Made by a program: the position numbers and the translations under genes | In this document: positions 15,290 to 23,147 of the stretch, in pieces | Layout: the number at the start of each line of letters is the position of its first letter | How positions within the stretch are numbered: position 1 is the first letter of the stretch | The notes under the pieces: generated by a model | The model's database searches: none | The model's input: only the letters and a program-made list of their open reading frames with translations | Told to the model about the DNA's origin: nothing | Source: Chloroflexota bacterium | GTDB lineage: Bacteria > Chloroflexota > Anaerolineae > Aggregatilineales > Ch27 | DNA length: 36,083 nucleotides | Direction: 5' to 3' | Assembly: GCA_019873685.1 (NCBI GenBank) | Contig: JAIOAT010000039.1 | Span: 1 to 36,083 of the forward strand

Positions 15290-16537
15290 TCAGGTCGCAT
15301 CAGATTCGGGGAGGTCTGGCTCGCCTTCCTCGTCATCTGGCGGGAGGTCTGGCTCCTCCTCCGGCTCTTCCGGCTGCGCCGGGGACTCGGCGGCGGGGAG
15401 GGGGGCTTCCGCCTCATCCGCACCCACACCCCAGCGCTGGGTGAAGCCCACCCGACGGCGTTCCGGCTCCAGATGGCTGATGCACAGTGTCAGACGGTCG
15501 CCCTTCTTGACGTAGGAGTATGGCTCCTTGAGCGTGCCATCGCCCATCTCGGAAAGGTGCAGCAGCCCTTCCAGGCCATCATCCAGGGCGATGAACGCGC
15601 CAAAGTCCACGACATTGGTGACCGTGCCTTCCACCTGCTGGCCCTCATGGTAGGTTTCCATGACGGATACCCAGGGGTCCGGCAGCAGGCGCTTGCGGCT
15701 GAGGGCGATGCGGTTGTTGCTGCGATCCAGGCTGAGGATATAGACGTCGATTTCCTCGCCAATGCGCAGGACATCGCGCGGGTGGTCAACGCGGTGCCAG
15801 GCCAGCTCACTGACGTGGATCAGCCCATCAGCCCCGCCCAGGTTCACAAACGCACCAAAGTCCCGCAGCCCGGTGACTGTACCACGCACGATCTGGCCCT
15901 CGGTCAGTTCGGAGAGCAGGCGGGCCTTTTGCTGAAGACGCCATTCCTTCTGCGCTTCACGCTCTGAGAAGATCAGGCGGCGGCGGTTCGGCTCCACTTC
16001 GATCACTTTGACGTGCAGAGTCTTGCCGATCAGGTCTTGGAGTGTCTCGCGGCGGTCGTTGCTGGCCAGACCGGGACTGACGGACACCATATGCGAGGTG
16101 GGGATAAACCCTTCCAGCCGACGCCAGCGCACCAGGACGCCGCCCCGGTTATGGCCGGAGACAGTGACATCGACCACTTCCTGCGATTCCAGCAGCGCCT
16201 GCGCCTCATCCCAGTCATGCTTTTGCAGGCCCATGTTGATGGAGACGATGACATTGCCGTCGGCGTCAGAAGGATTCATGATGTAGACCGGGACTTCCTG
16301 GCCGACGCGCAATTCAGCGCGGAGTTCAGGCTCCAGGCGCTCAAGGTCCTGGGCGGGCACAAGGCCGTCCTGCTTGACGCCCAGATCGACGATGATCTCG
16401 TTATTGCGGATTTGCTGGATGGTGCCAACCCGGATCTGCCCGCGTTCCAGCGGCGCGAAATCGGGCGAGGATTCCAGTAACTTTTCAAAATCGATTTCCG
16501 ACGAATTCGGGTCTACATGAGCCTTTTTATTATCCAT
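15290..16537 (-). CDS. Ribosomal protein S1-like RNA-binding protein (second copy)
   Basis: A 415-residue paralogue of the downstream S1 protein with the same architecture: a short N-terminal helix (IDFEKLLESSPDFAPLERG), four S1 domains and a disordered, very acidic tail (AEAPLPAAESPAQPEE, then EEPDLPPDDEEGEPDLPE). Many blocks are nearly identical between copies, including GLRDFGAFV-LGGADGLIH, SELAWHRV and the domain-2 TSHM/SHVM segment, so the pair arose by duplication. The strongly acidic tail differs from the Ala/Glu tail of the first copy, suggesting different partners or roles. It has its own promoter and a ~285-base structured leader. Which copy is the true ribosomal S1 cannot be settled from sequence alone. 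Confidence 0.92.
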   Translation of the reverse strand: MDNKKAHVDPNSSEIDFEKLLESSPDFAPLERGQIRVGTIQQIRNNEIIVDLGVKQDGLVPAQDLERLEPELRAELRVGQEVPVYIMNPSDADGNVIVSINMGLQKHDWDEAQALLESQEVVDVTVSGHNRGGVLVRWRRLEGFIPTSHMVSVSPGLASNDRRETLQDLIGKTLHVKVIEVEPNRRRLIFSEREAQKEWRLQQKARLLSELTEGQIVRGTVTGLRDFGAFVNLGGADGLIHVSELAWHRVDHPRDVLRIGEEIDVYILSLDRSNNRIALSRKRLLPDPWVSVMETYHEGQQVEGTVTNVVDFGAFIALDDGLEGLLHLSEMGDGTLKEPYSYVKKGDRLTLCISHLEPERRRVGFTQRWGVGADEAEAPLPAAESPAQPEEPEEEPDLPPDDEEGEPDLPESDAT

Positions 16538-16822
16538 ACGAACGATTTAACCTGCCTTTGACGTAGAGTTGAGGCGCCCAGAATAACCCGCCTGGCACAT
16601 CAAGCCGTCCCCATCTGAGCCAAGGGGCAGCACTGCCAGTATTCACCACCACGCATCCCATGCTTGCTGTGTCGCTGACAGGCGGGGCTGAAGCCAGCGG
16701 CGACCGCCTGCCTGTGCCGTCAGTATTCTTCGTTCTGGTAGCCCCTCACGGGCATTTGGACTAACAGGCTTAATAGAGAATGGCGACGCAAGGTTGCACT
16801 GGCCTTTGTGGTAGCTCCTGCC
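16538..16822 (-). promoter_or_regulatory. Long structured 5' leader of the second S1 gene
   Basis: No gene is seen in the ~410-base gap 16538-16947. The transcribed part can form a stem of CAGGCGG (16679-16685) with CCGCCTG (16704-16710) enclosing a small hairpin, and a second hairpin from CCCC (16609-16612) with GGGG (16624-16627). The octamer CAGTATTC (plus strand) occurs twice, at 16637-16644 and 16721-16728. It matches no riboswitch I recognise; autoregulation by S1 is a reasonable guess. Confidence 0.45.
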
Positions 16823-16828
16823 ACCCGT

Positions 16829-16857
16829 AGTATATCCCGGCGTTGCGTAATAAGCAA
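16829..16857 (-). promoter_or_regulatory. Promoter of the second S1 gene
   Basis: On the minus strand TTGCTT (16852-16857), a 17-base spacer and TATACT (16829-16834), placing the start near 16822. Confidence 0.55.
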
Positions 16858-16947
16858 GATGAATGATTACAAAATTGGCGGCGCTTCCTGCCTGCCAGGG
16901 ATGTTATGCCTGTGTGCCGCACCGGGGAGGAACCTGCGCGGACGTGG

Positions 16948-17463
16948 CTAACGCCCTCCCAGTTCAATGTTGTGCAACCCCCGCGCCATCTCCCAGGGGT
17001 AAACGATGAAGGCGTCGGTGACCGCGCCGTAGAAATCCGGCTCGACCCGCGTAAAGAGCGACCGGTAGGGATTGAAATGAAAGACGCACGTTGCCGCCTC
17101 GCCGCCAGCGGCTTCCACACGGCCCCGCACAGCGGTGCTGGTACGCCCGCTGCCCCAGACGTCATCCACGATGAGGACACGCCGGTCAGCCAGCAGCACA
17201 TCGCTGGGGAACTGCAGGAACTTGGGGAGCGCCAGCAGCTTGGTGGAATCAGTCTCTTCCGGGAAGTACACGGCGGCTGTGAGCACATCACGGATGTCCA
17301 GCGCTTCGGCCAGCAGGCCGCCGGGGATGATCCCGCCCCGGGTAACCATGATCATCGCGTCGAAGTGAGCGACACTTTGAATCTGTGGCACAAGGACATC
17401 GACCAGTTTGTCCACGTCTGCCCAGGTCAATACTTCATGGCGTACAGGTCCTGTCGAGGTCAT
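16948..17463 (-). CDS. Phosphoribosyltransferase-family protein
   Basis: A 171-residue type I phosphoribosyltransferase fold. The PRPP-binding motif is VLIVDDVWGSGRTST (two acidic residues, then G-x-G-x-T/S), and an earlier loop, MVTRGGIIPGGLLAEAL, matches the PPi-binding turn. It resembles the COG2236/xanthine-guanine-type group that attaches purine bases to PRPP for salvage; the short hood region does not reveal the base. ATG 17463 is chosen because AAGGA lies ~11 bases upstream; a GTG at 17487 would add eight residues without a ribosome-binding site. It lies ~120 bases downstream of the NYN protein gene, separated by a hairpin. Confidence 0.85.
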   Translation of the reverse strand: MTSTGPVRHEVLTWADVDKLVDVLVPQIQSVAHFDAMIMVTRGGIIPGGLLAEALDIRDVLTAAVYFPEETDSTKLLALPKFLQFPSDVLLADRRVLIVDDVWGSGRTSTAVRGRVEAAGGEAATCVFHFNPYRSLFTRVEPDFYGAVTDAFIVYPWEMARGLHNIELGGR

Positions 17464-17542
17464 GCGTTTCTGTGTCCTTGCCGCCACTGTTTGCGGCCTG
17501 CGCCAGTCTGCCTGGCTCCAACTCCGCAGCGGGTAAGCACGA

Positions 17543-17564
17543 AGCAGGCGGCAGTGCGCCTGCT
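17543..17564 (-). terminator. Hairpin after the NYN-protein gene
   Basis: AGCAGGCG (17543-17550) and CGCCTGCT (17557-17564) form a perfect 8-pair stem with a 6-base loop. On the minus strand it is followed by TTCGTGCTT, a poor T-run, so termination may be partial and the phosphoribosyltransferase may still be reached. Confidence 0.4.
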
Positions 17565-17581
17565 GGCTGCGCGCCGCCCGG

Positions 17582-19702
17582 CTATGTCCTCATGTTGGCC
17601 ACCGAAGTGACCGTGTGGTGAGTGCGAAACAGGCTGTACTGACCGACCCGTCCCGGAACCGCATTCAGCACGTTTTCATCCTGCATGATCGATAACCAGA
17701 GCTGCAGCTGGTCATAGGGCAGGCCGGTTTCCGTGCGGACGGTCACCTCCGAGATCGCCTCATGGCGGTCGTAGAGGGCCAGCAGCGCCCGGACGAACTG
17801 ATCGCGCTCTGCCAGGATTTCCGCCACCAGCGGCGACGATTCCACCAGGGAGATGCCCTTGGTGCGGAACTCGCTCTGCGGGTTCTCGTATTCCTGGACG
17901 CGCACAGCGTTCTGTTCCAGCAGGCGCTCGATGGCCTGCTGGAAGACCGTGCCGGGGTCGTGGATGCGCAGGCGGCGGTGCAGGCTGCCCAGCGGGCACC
18001 AGAGAAAACCGCGGAAGCTGGTGAACTGCTCCACGCTGACCACAATCCGCTTGATCATCGCCTGCAGCTGGGTCTCATCCACCTTGCTGAAGAGGAAGCT
18101 GTGCTCATCCGGGGCGGAATCAACGTGCTCCAGGCGGCGCATGGTGGCCTCGGAGAGCTTGATCACCGGCACGAGATCATCCGGGTTGTGCCGGTGTGGG
18201 ACCAGTTCGCGGTGCAGGATGCCTTCCCGTACCAGGCAATCTACCCATTCGGAGCGCCACTGGTCGTTGAGGTTGAGACCGGGCCGGTCCAGTTCGCGGT
18301 CCATGGCGATGCCCTTGAGCAGGAAGCCGTAATTGACGTACTCCCAGCCGCGCACGTCCAGCGTGTTCGCTACACGGGCGACGATGCGGTCGCGGACCAG
18401 CCGTGTTTGTTCCACCAGGGGGTGGGCGTGATTCAGTTGCAGGAAGTCGGGGTTTTCCGCGCTGGCGCGGAGCAAGCCCATTGCCATCGCCTGGGTGATC
18501 AGGTTTTCCGCCCGATCCTCGTTAACGACGGCATTCACGTTGACCAGCTGGGCGACCAGGTCCTGGCGGTGGACGGCGTATTCGTGGCCTTCCATGTTGT
18601 CATACTGCAGGATGATGCTCACCCACTGCGATGGACGCACCTCAACTGCTGTAGTCGGGGCGAATTCCTGCGGGCCGGGGCCGGTGGCGCCGTACAGGCG
18701 GCCCAGCGCCTCATGCGGCTGCATCTGAGTGAAATCTTCGATGTACTCCACAAGCACGCCGGGGTTGCTTTCCACCTGGCGGCTGATGCTGCCGCGAACG
18801 CCCCACACGATCACCTGCTTGTTGTGGGCGCGCAGGGTGTTGATGATCTCGTTGAAGTCACGGTCGCCGCTGGCCAGGATGAATACATCCGGGCTTTCCG
18901 GATGCATCAGGTCGCCGAGCAGGTCGCGGGCGATGCGCATATCGGCGCTGTTCTTGCCGGGCAGGTTGAAGACGGGATCGATGTTGCTCATGGCCAGGCG
19001 ACTGGGCGCTTCGTCGGTGATCTCCCGCCCCAGGTTGTCAACCAGCGGCGGCAGGCTGCCGCGCTGGCCCCAGGGGGCGTAGGCGGCCATCTTGACGACC
19101 TGGCCGTGGGCGCGCGCCTGGCTGACAAAACGCGAGATCAGGTGTTCCAGGTTGACCGTCAGCCCCTGTTTGTCCAGGCTGATGGCGATGTTTTCGAAGT
19201 CGATGTACAGCGCCACCTGTGTACCGGATACGCCGAGGATCGTTTCCAGCGGCTGGACGATCACGTTGGGCCTATCCGTCCTGAGCGTCCCCAGGTCTCC
19301 CCACAGGCGGACGCGCGCACCGGGGGTGAGTTGCAGCGCATCGAGCAGGCCAATCACCGCCGGATCATGGGTGACGATGATCAACTCATTGATCGCCGGA
19401 TCGTGGCGCAGATACGTTTCCAGCAGCAGGGTGTTCAGGTTGGCGCGGCTGGTGAGGGTAGCAAGCTGGTAGCCGGAGGCGCGAAAGGCTTGCCGCGGGC
19501 TGACCGCGCCGCTGTGGACGCCATCCTGTAGCTCCCAGTCGGCAATGGCGACCGCGGTCAGTTCGTTGACGCTAGCCAACCCCGCGGCCAGGGCCGCACC
19601 ATTGCGCAGCGTTGTGCCCAGCTCGTACAGGTCAACCGCCGGCCCGCGCTGGCGCAACCGTGTGAGGAGCGTGTCAACATCAACAAATAAGTAGGAACCC
19701 AT
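17582..19702 (-). CDS. Double-NYN-domain protein with C-terminal winged-helix region
   Basis: A 706-residue protein with two PIN-like NYN domains in tandem. The second (~160-325) is canonical: VALYIDFENIAISL (first Asp), KNSADMRIARDLL (middle Asp) and FILASGDRDFNEII (S-G-D-x-D-F), as in LabA/DUF88 and other NYN ribonucleases. The first (~1-150) keeps the fold (YLFVDVDTLL, NELIIVTHDPAVIGLLDAL) but has lost the G-D-x-D pattern and the middle Asp, so it is probably inactive and may serve for dimer formation or RNA binding. Residues ~350-706 are helical, with several winged-helix-like segments (YAVHRQDLVAQLVNVNAVV, HRRLRIHDPGTVFQQAIERL). A role as an RNA-cleaving or RNA-binding regulator is inferred. 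Its mRNA has a ~290-base leader with a terminator-like hairpin. Confidence 0.85.
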   Translation of the reverse strand: MGSYLFVDVDTLLTRLRQRGPAVDLYELGTTLRNGAALAAGLASVNELTAVAIADWELQDGVHSGAVSPRQAFRASGYQLATLTSRANLNTLLLETYLRHDPAINELIIVTHDPAVIGLLDALQLTPGARVRLWGDLGTLRTDRPNVIVQPLETILGVSGTQVALYIDFENIAISLDKQGLTVNLEHLISRFVSQARAHGQVVKMAAYAPWGQRGSLPPLVDNLGREITDEAPSRLAMSNIDPVFNLPGKNSADMRIARDLLGDLMHPESPDVFILASGDRDFNEIINTLRAHNKQVIVWGVRGSISRQVESNPGVLVEYIEDFTQMQPHEALGRLYGATGPGPQEFAPTTAVEVRPSQWVSIILQYDNMEGHEYAVHRQDLVAQLVNVNAVVNEDRAENLITQAMAMGLLRASAENPDFLQLNHAHPLVEQTRLVRDRIVARVANTLDVRGWEYVNYGFLLKGIAMDRELDRPGLNLNDQWRSEWVDCLVREGILHRELVPHRHNPDDLVPVIKLSEATMRRLEHVDSAPDEHSFLFSKVDETQLQAMIKRIVVSVEQFTSFRGFLWCPLGSLHRRLRIHDPGTVFQQAIERLLEQNAVRVQEYENPQSEFRTKGISLVESSPLVAEILAERDQFVRALLALYDRHEAISEVTVRTETGLPYDQLQLWLSIMQDENVLNAVPGRVGQYSLFRTHHTVTSVANMRT

Positions 19703-19719
19703 GCCACAACCTGTTATTC

Positions 19720-19751
19720 GAAAAATAAACCCCGCACAGTGTGAGTGGGGT
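19720..19751 (-). promoter_or_regulatory. Terminator-like hairpin in the leader of the NYN gene (possible attenuator)
   Basis: On the minus strand ACCCC (19747-19751) pairs with GGGGT (19729-19733) with partial inner pairing, followed directly by TTATTTTTC (19720-19728). It ends ~17 bases before the start codon. The stem is short, so it may instead affect ribosome access. Confidence 0.5.
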
Positions 19752-19877
19752 GTGAATAGGGACTCCAGTTCCGGGCGCAGGGAGATGTGGTCGATGCTGC
19801 CGCGCTTTCAACCGGCGCAGATCGGCCCAGTGTGGAGACACCGGGTCAGGCAGTTCGACCAAAGCCACTCTCATTGT

Positions 19878-19905
19878 GGCGACGGTACCGGTGATGACCG
19901 TCGCC
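19878..19905 (-). promoter_or_regulatory. Hairpin in the NYN-gene leader
   Basis: GGCGACGGT (19878-19886) and ACCGTCGCC (19897-19905) form a perfect 9-pair stem with a 10-base loop within the leader. The 426-base gap 19703-20128 holds this, the hairpin at 19720-19751 and the promoter near 20000; no credible gene was found. Confidence 0.55.
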
Positions 19906-19997
19906 CCTGAGCGAAGCACACAAAAGGTCGCCTCGCCAGGCCACTCCAGTCAGCAGGTCACCCAAAGTCTCTTTGTCACTCAAACCCACTTAAAAAG

Positions 19998-20026
19998 ATT
20001 CTAACAAATCCGCTGTCCAACAGCAA
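19998..20026 (-). promoter_or_regulatory. Candidate promoter of the NYN-protein gene
   Basis: On the minus strand TTGCTG (20021-20026), a 17-base spacer ending in TGT, and TAGAAT (19998-20003): an extended -10 with a partial -35. The start would be near 19991. Confidence 0.5.
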
Positions 20027-20128
20027 GGCTGAGGTTCAGCGAGGCGGCATACCTGACTACTATCGCCGAACCTGCGGGGAGGGTGAGCCATCCAGACGCC
20101 GCAACAGGCGCGGGAGGCGAAAGAGAAA

Positions 20129-20158
20129 AGCGCCCGGCGGTGTAGCCAGCCGGGCGCT
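20129..20158 (-). terminator. Intrinsic terminator of the proS operon
   Basis: A perfect 10-pair stem (20129-20138 with 20149-20158, 10-base loop) is followed on the minus strand by TTTTCTCTTT. It begins 8 bases past the proS stop and separates proS from the NYN promoter. Confidence 0.9.
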
Positions 20159-20165
20159 CTGCAGG

Positions 20166-21620
20166 CTAATACGCGCGGGCAAAATAGGCCATCGCTGTGG
20201 CCTGCTCGCCGCAGACGATACAGGGGCCATGCTCGCCGGGATGGGGCTGATCCAGCGGGAAGCAGCGCGAGACAAGTTGATGATCCTCTTTGATCTTCTC
20301 CTCGCAAGCCCTGTCGCCGCAGAACCAGGTTAATGCCCAGCCGCCGCTTTCTACGATCTCGCCAAAACGCCCGTAATCCCCCGCCACCTCGAACAGGTTG
20401 GAGTCGCGGAACTCGGTCGCCTGGCGGAGCATATTGGCCTGGATGTCTTCCAGCAGCGCCCGGATGGTCTCCACCAGACCAGCCTGGGGGACAAACTGCT
20501 TGCCCGCTTTGCCGGGCACATCGCGCCGGGCCAGGGCGACAGTTCCCTGTTGCACGTCGCGCGGGCCGACCTCCAGGCGGACGGGCACGCCGCGCATCTC
20601 CCAGTCGTTGAACTTGAAGCCGGGGGTCTGGTCGTCGCGGTCGTCCACGTGGACGCGGATGCCCGCATCCTTGAGGATAGCCTGGAGACGCCGGACGGTC
20701 TCCATCACCGGCTCGATCTCGGCGTCCTGGCGGTAGATCGGCACGATCACCACCTGGATCGGAGCCATGCGCGGCGGCAACCGCAGGCCCTTGTCGTCGC
20801 CATGCACCATGACGATCGCGCCGATCATGCGTGTGCTGACGCCCCAGCTGGTGGTCCAGCAGTACTGCAATTCGTTGTTGACATCCAGATACTGAATGTT
20901 GAACGCCTTGGCGAAGTTCTGGCCCAGGTTATGGCTGGTGCCGGCCTGCAGGGCGCGCTTGTCGCCCATCATCGCTTCGATGGCGTAACTATGCAGGGCG
21001 CCAGCGAACTTCTCCTGGTTGCTCTTACGGCCTTTGATCACCGGGATAGCGGCATCGTTGACGGCGAAATCGGCGTAGAGATCGAGGATGCGCCGGGTTT
21101 CCTCTTCCGCTTCCTCATAAGTCGCATGGGCGGTATGGCCTTCCTGCCACAGAAACTCCATCGTGCGCAGGAAGAGCCGCGTGCGCATCTCCCAGCGGAC
21201 GACGTTGGCCCACTGGTTGATCAGCACAGGCAGGTCGCGGTAGGACTGGATCCATTTGGCGTAGGCCCAGCCGATGATCGTCTCCGAGGTCGGGCGCACG
21301 ATCAGCGGTTCTTCCAGCTCTTTGCCGCCGCCGATGGTGACTACGGCCAGTTCCGGCGAGAAGCCTTCCACATGTTCGGCTTCTTTCTTCAGGAAGCTTT
21401 CCGGGATGAACAGAGGGAAGTAAGCGTTCTGATGGCCAGTTTCTTTGAAACGGCGATCCAGCCCACTGCGGACGGCTTCCCAGAGTTCATAGCCGTAAGG
21501 CAGGATGATCATGCAACCCCGCACCGGGGCGTAATCAGCCAGGCGGGCCATTTGCACCACATCGGTGTACCAGCGGCTGTAATCCTCGCTGCGGGGGGTA
21601 ACGCCTTTCTCGGATGCCAT
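20166..21620 (-). CDS. proS: Prolyl-tRNA synthetase, archaeal/eukaryotic type
   Basis: A 484-residue class II aminoacyl-tRNA synthetase that charges tRNA-Pro. It is the short form without the editing insertion of E. coli-type ProRS. Class II motifs include VRGCMIILPYGYELWEAV near motif 1, RTMEFLWQEGHTAH of motif 2, and VVIVPIYRQ opening the anticodon-binding domain. The C-terminal domain carries cysteines in WFCGDRACEEKI and GPCIVCGEQA and ends in FARAY; in Thermus ProRS the equivalent zinc domain places a terminal tyrosine at the active site. ATG 21620 (MASEKG) is chosen because AAGGAG lies 11 bases upstream. Last gene of a long minus-strand run, followed by a strong terminator. Confidence 0.97.
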   Translation of the reverse strand: MASEKGVTPRSEDYSRWYTDVVQMARLADYAPVRGCMIILPYGYELWEAVRSGLDRRFKETGHQNAYFPLFIPESFLKKEAEHVEGFSPELAVVTIGGGKELEEPLIVRPTSETIIGWAYAKWIQSYRDLPVLINQWANVVRWEMRTRLFLRTMEFLWQEGHTAHATYEEAEEETRRILDLYADFAVNDAAIPVIKGRKSNQEKFAGALHSYAIEAMMGDKRALQAGTSHNLGQNFAKAFNIQYLDVNNELQYCWTTSWGVSTRMIGAIVMVHGDDKGLRLPPRMAPIQVVIVPIYRQDAEIEPVMETVRRLQAILKDAGIRVHVDDRDDQTPGFKFNDWEMRGVPVRLEVGPRDVQQGTVALARRDVPGKAGKQFVPQAGLVETIRALLEDIQANMLRQATEFRDSNLFEVAGDYGRFGEIVESGGWALTWFCGDRACEEKIKEDHQLVSRCFPLDQPHPGEHGPCIVCGEQATAMAYFARAY

Positions 21621-21679
21621 AAAGACGGAAACTCCTTTGATGTACGGTGATGGGCAGGATGGCGACAGGCGGCCCCTCA

Positions 21680-22087
21680 TTAGCGCCGCCCGGCGGCCTG
21701 GGCCGAATAGCGGGCGTAGGCTTGCCGGAAGGCCGCGTCAAGTTGCTGATGGTAAACCTGGATCAGCAATTTTGCCAGGGGTAGCTCGGTCTGTTCGCGG
21801 ACGAATGCCAGTTGCGTGGCCTGGTCCCACTGCTCCCACATTTCACGGAAGGATGGCTGGCGCAGCAGGGGGATGATCAGGGGCACGACCACGCTCTTCT
21901 GGAGTCGGGCCAGGTCAGCAGGATCGAGCGAGCGCTTGAACCACAGGTAGGCTGGCACGAAGACGGTGTCAACGAGGTGGCCGAGATCGGCCAGGCTGAC
22001 CCCCAGGCGGTGGAAATGCTCGCGGAAGCCATCGTCCTGCCAGAGCGTATCCAGGATGAAGCTTGCTGCTTTGGTGTAGGCGCTCAT
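21680..22087 (-). CDS. Protein of unknown function (135 aa)
   Basis: A soluble, mainly alpha-helical protein with no cysteines, signal or membrane segment. ATG 22087 (MSAYTKAASFIL) is preferred; the frame stays open upstream to 22276 but that part would overlap the preceding oxidoreductase gene and looks like non-coding sequence. Visible stretches are FRLGV-like EHFHRLGVSLADLGHLV, FVPAYLWFKRSLDPADLARL and WDQATQLAFVREQTELPLA. No family recognised. It lies 59 bases before proS and ~125 bases after the luciferase-like gene. Confidence 0.68.
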   Translation of the reverse strand: MSAYTKAASFILDTLWQDDGFREHFHRLGVSLADLGHLVDTVFVPAYLWFKRSLDPADLARLQKSVVVPLIIPLLRQPSFREMWEQWDQATQLAFVREQTELPLAKLLIQVYHQQLDAAFRQAYARYSAQAAGRR

Positions 22088-22211
22088 GGGCCGCTGCCTG
22101 CCCGTCCACGGCAATGCTGTCACAGGGCGGGACCACGCGCTGGCGTGCGCTCCGCCGCCTTTATTGTGCCACATTTCACGGCGGGCTGCCCGCGAGCCGG
22201 CCTGCCCTGCC

Positions 22212-23147
22212 TCAGGGGCGCCCCTGAACCTGCGGTAGCACCGTAGCCGCGAACGCTTCCAGCCGGTCGATGTCATCCTGGTCGAGCCACTGGAGCATCA
22301 CACGCTGGACGCCCGCCTCCGCCAGGCGGCCAAGCTGCTCAACGACCGCGCCCGGCGTGCCCACGATAATCCCGCGCGCGATGAGGTCGTCGACGTCGCG
22401 GTTCTGGAGCGCGGGCAGGGCGCGAAGCTCGGTCTCATTCCGGCCAAACTGGATGTTCGTCATCAGTGAGCGGCGCACTTCGCCCGGCGCTCGTCCGGCG
22501 GCCTGCAGCAATTCGTCCAGCCGGGCGTTGAGTTCCGCAAAGCGCCCGGCGGGGATGTAGACCCCGTTCCACTCGTCCGCATAGCGGGCGACCAGAGGCA
22601 GCGTCCGCTGTGGGCCGTTGCCGCCAATGAGGATCGGCGGGCCGCCGGGGCGGGCCGGACGTGGCAGCAGGATCGCCTCCTGCAGGCGGTAGTAGGTTCC
22701 GGAGAAGGTGAACCGTTCCTCGCTGCGTAGCAGGCCGGTGATCACGCGCAGCCCCTCTTCAAAGCGGGCGAAACGTGCCTCCACATCGAGCAGGTCATAG
22801 CCGAACATTGTATGCTCGCGCTCCTGCCAGCCCGCGCCGACGCCCAGCGTCAACCGGCCGCCGCTCAGGTCATCGACCTGGGCGGCAATCCGCGCGGTGA
22901 AGACCGGATCGCGGAAGGAGACCGGCGTGACCAGCGGGCCAAAGACGATCCGGCTGGTGTGGCTGGCCAGCCAGGTCAGGGAGACCCACAGTTCCAGCGA
23001 GTCTTTCTCCGGCGGGCTGGCGTTTGTGAAGTGGTCGGAACGGTACAGGCCAACAAAGCCCAGATCTTCCGCGGCGCGGGCCAGGCGCTTCCAGCGCGGC
23101 CAGTTCAGGTCGTCCTGCCCCTCGATCATGATCGCCAGTTCAAGCAT
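22212..23147 (-). CDS. Luciferase-like (LLM class) flavin or F420-dependent oxidoreductase
   Basis: A 311-residue TIM-barrel protein of the bacterial luciferase-like superfamily. Family marks are ARAAEDLGFVGLYRSDHF, IVFGPLVTPVSFRDPVFTA, AQVDDLSGGRLTLGVGAGW with Q-E-R-E-H, and PPILIGGNGPQRTLPLVARY. These enzymes use FMN or coenzyme F420; the G-V-G-A-G-W block and the GGNG loop fit F420-type members best, but the cofactor is not proven. The ATG has GGAG 8 bases upstream and the gene overlaps the stop of the LOG-family gene by 8 bases, so the two are coupled. Substrate unknown. Confidence 0.88.
   Translation of the reverse strand: MLELAIMIEGQDDLNWPRWKRLARAAEDLGFVGLYRSDHFTNASPPEKDSLELWVSLTWLASHTSRIVFGPLVTPVSFRDPVFTARIAAQVDDLSGGRLTLGVGAGWQEREHTMFGYDLLDVEARFARFEEGLRVITGLLRSEERFTFSGTYYRLQEAILLPRPARPGGPPILIGGNGPQRTLPLVARYADEWNGVYIPAGRFAELNARLDELLQAAGRAPGEVRRSLMTNIQFGRNETELRALPALQNRDVDDLIARGIIVGTPGAVVEQLGRLAEAGVQRVMLQWLDQDDIDRLEAFAATVLPQVQGRP

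Noticed and set aside
17762..19531. Long open frame (589 codons) on the plus strand opposite the NYN gene
   Set aside because: It is the complement of a gene with clear catalytic motifs, has low-complexity His/Gln/Val-rich translation and matches no fold; G+C-rich codon bias creates such antisense frames.
19680..19919. 79-codon minus-strand frame upstream of the NYN gene
   Set aside because: It overlaps the NYN start in another frame, runs through two hairpins and has no Shine-Dalgarno; better read as leader.
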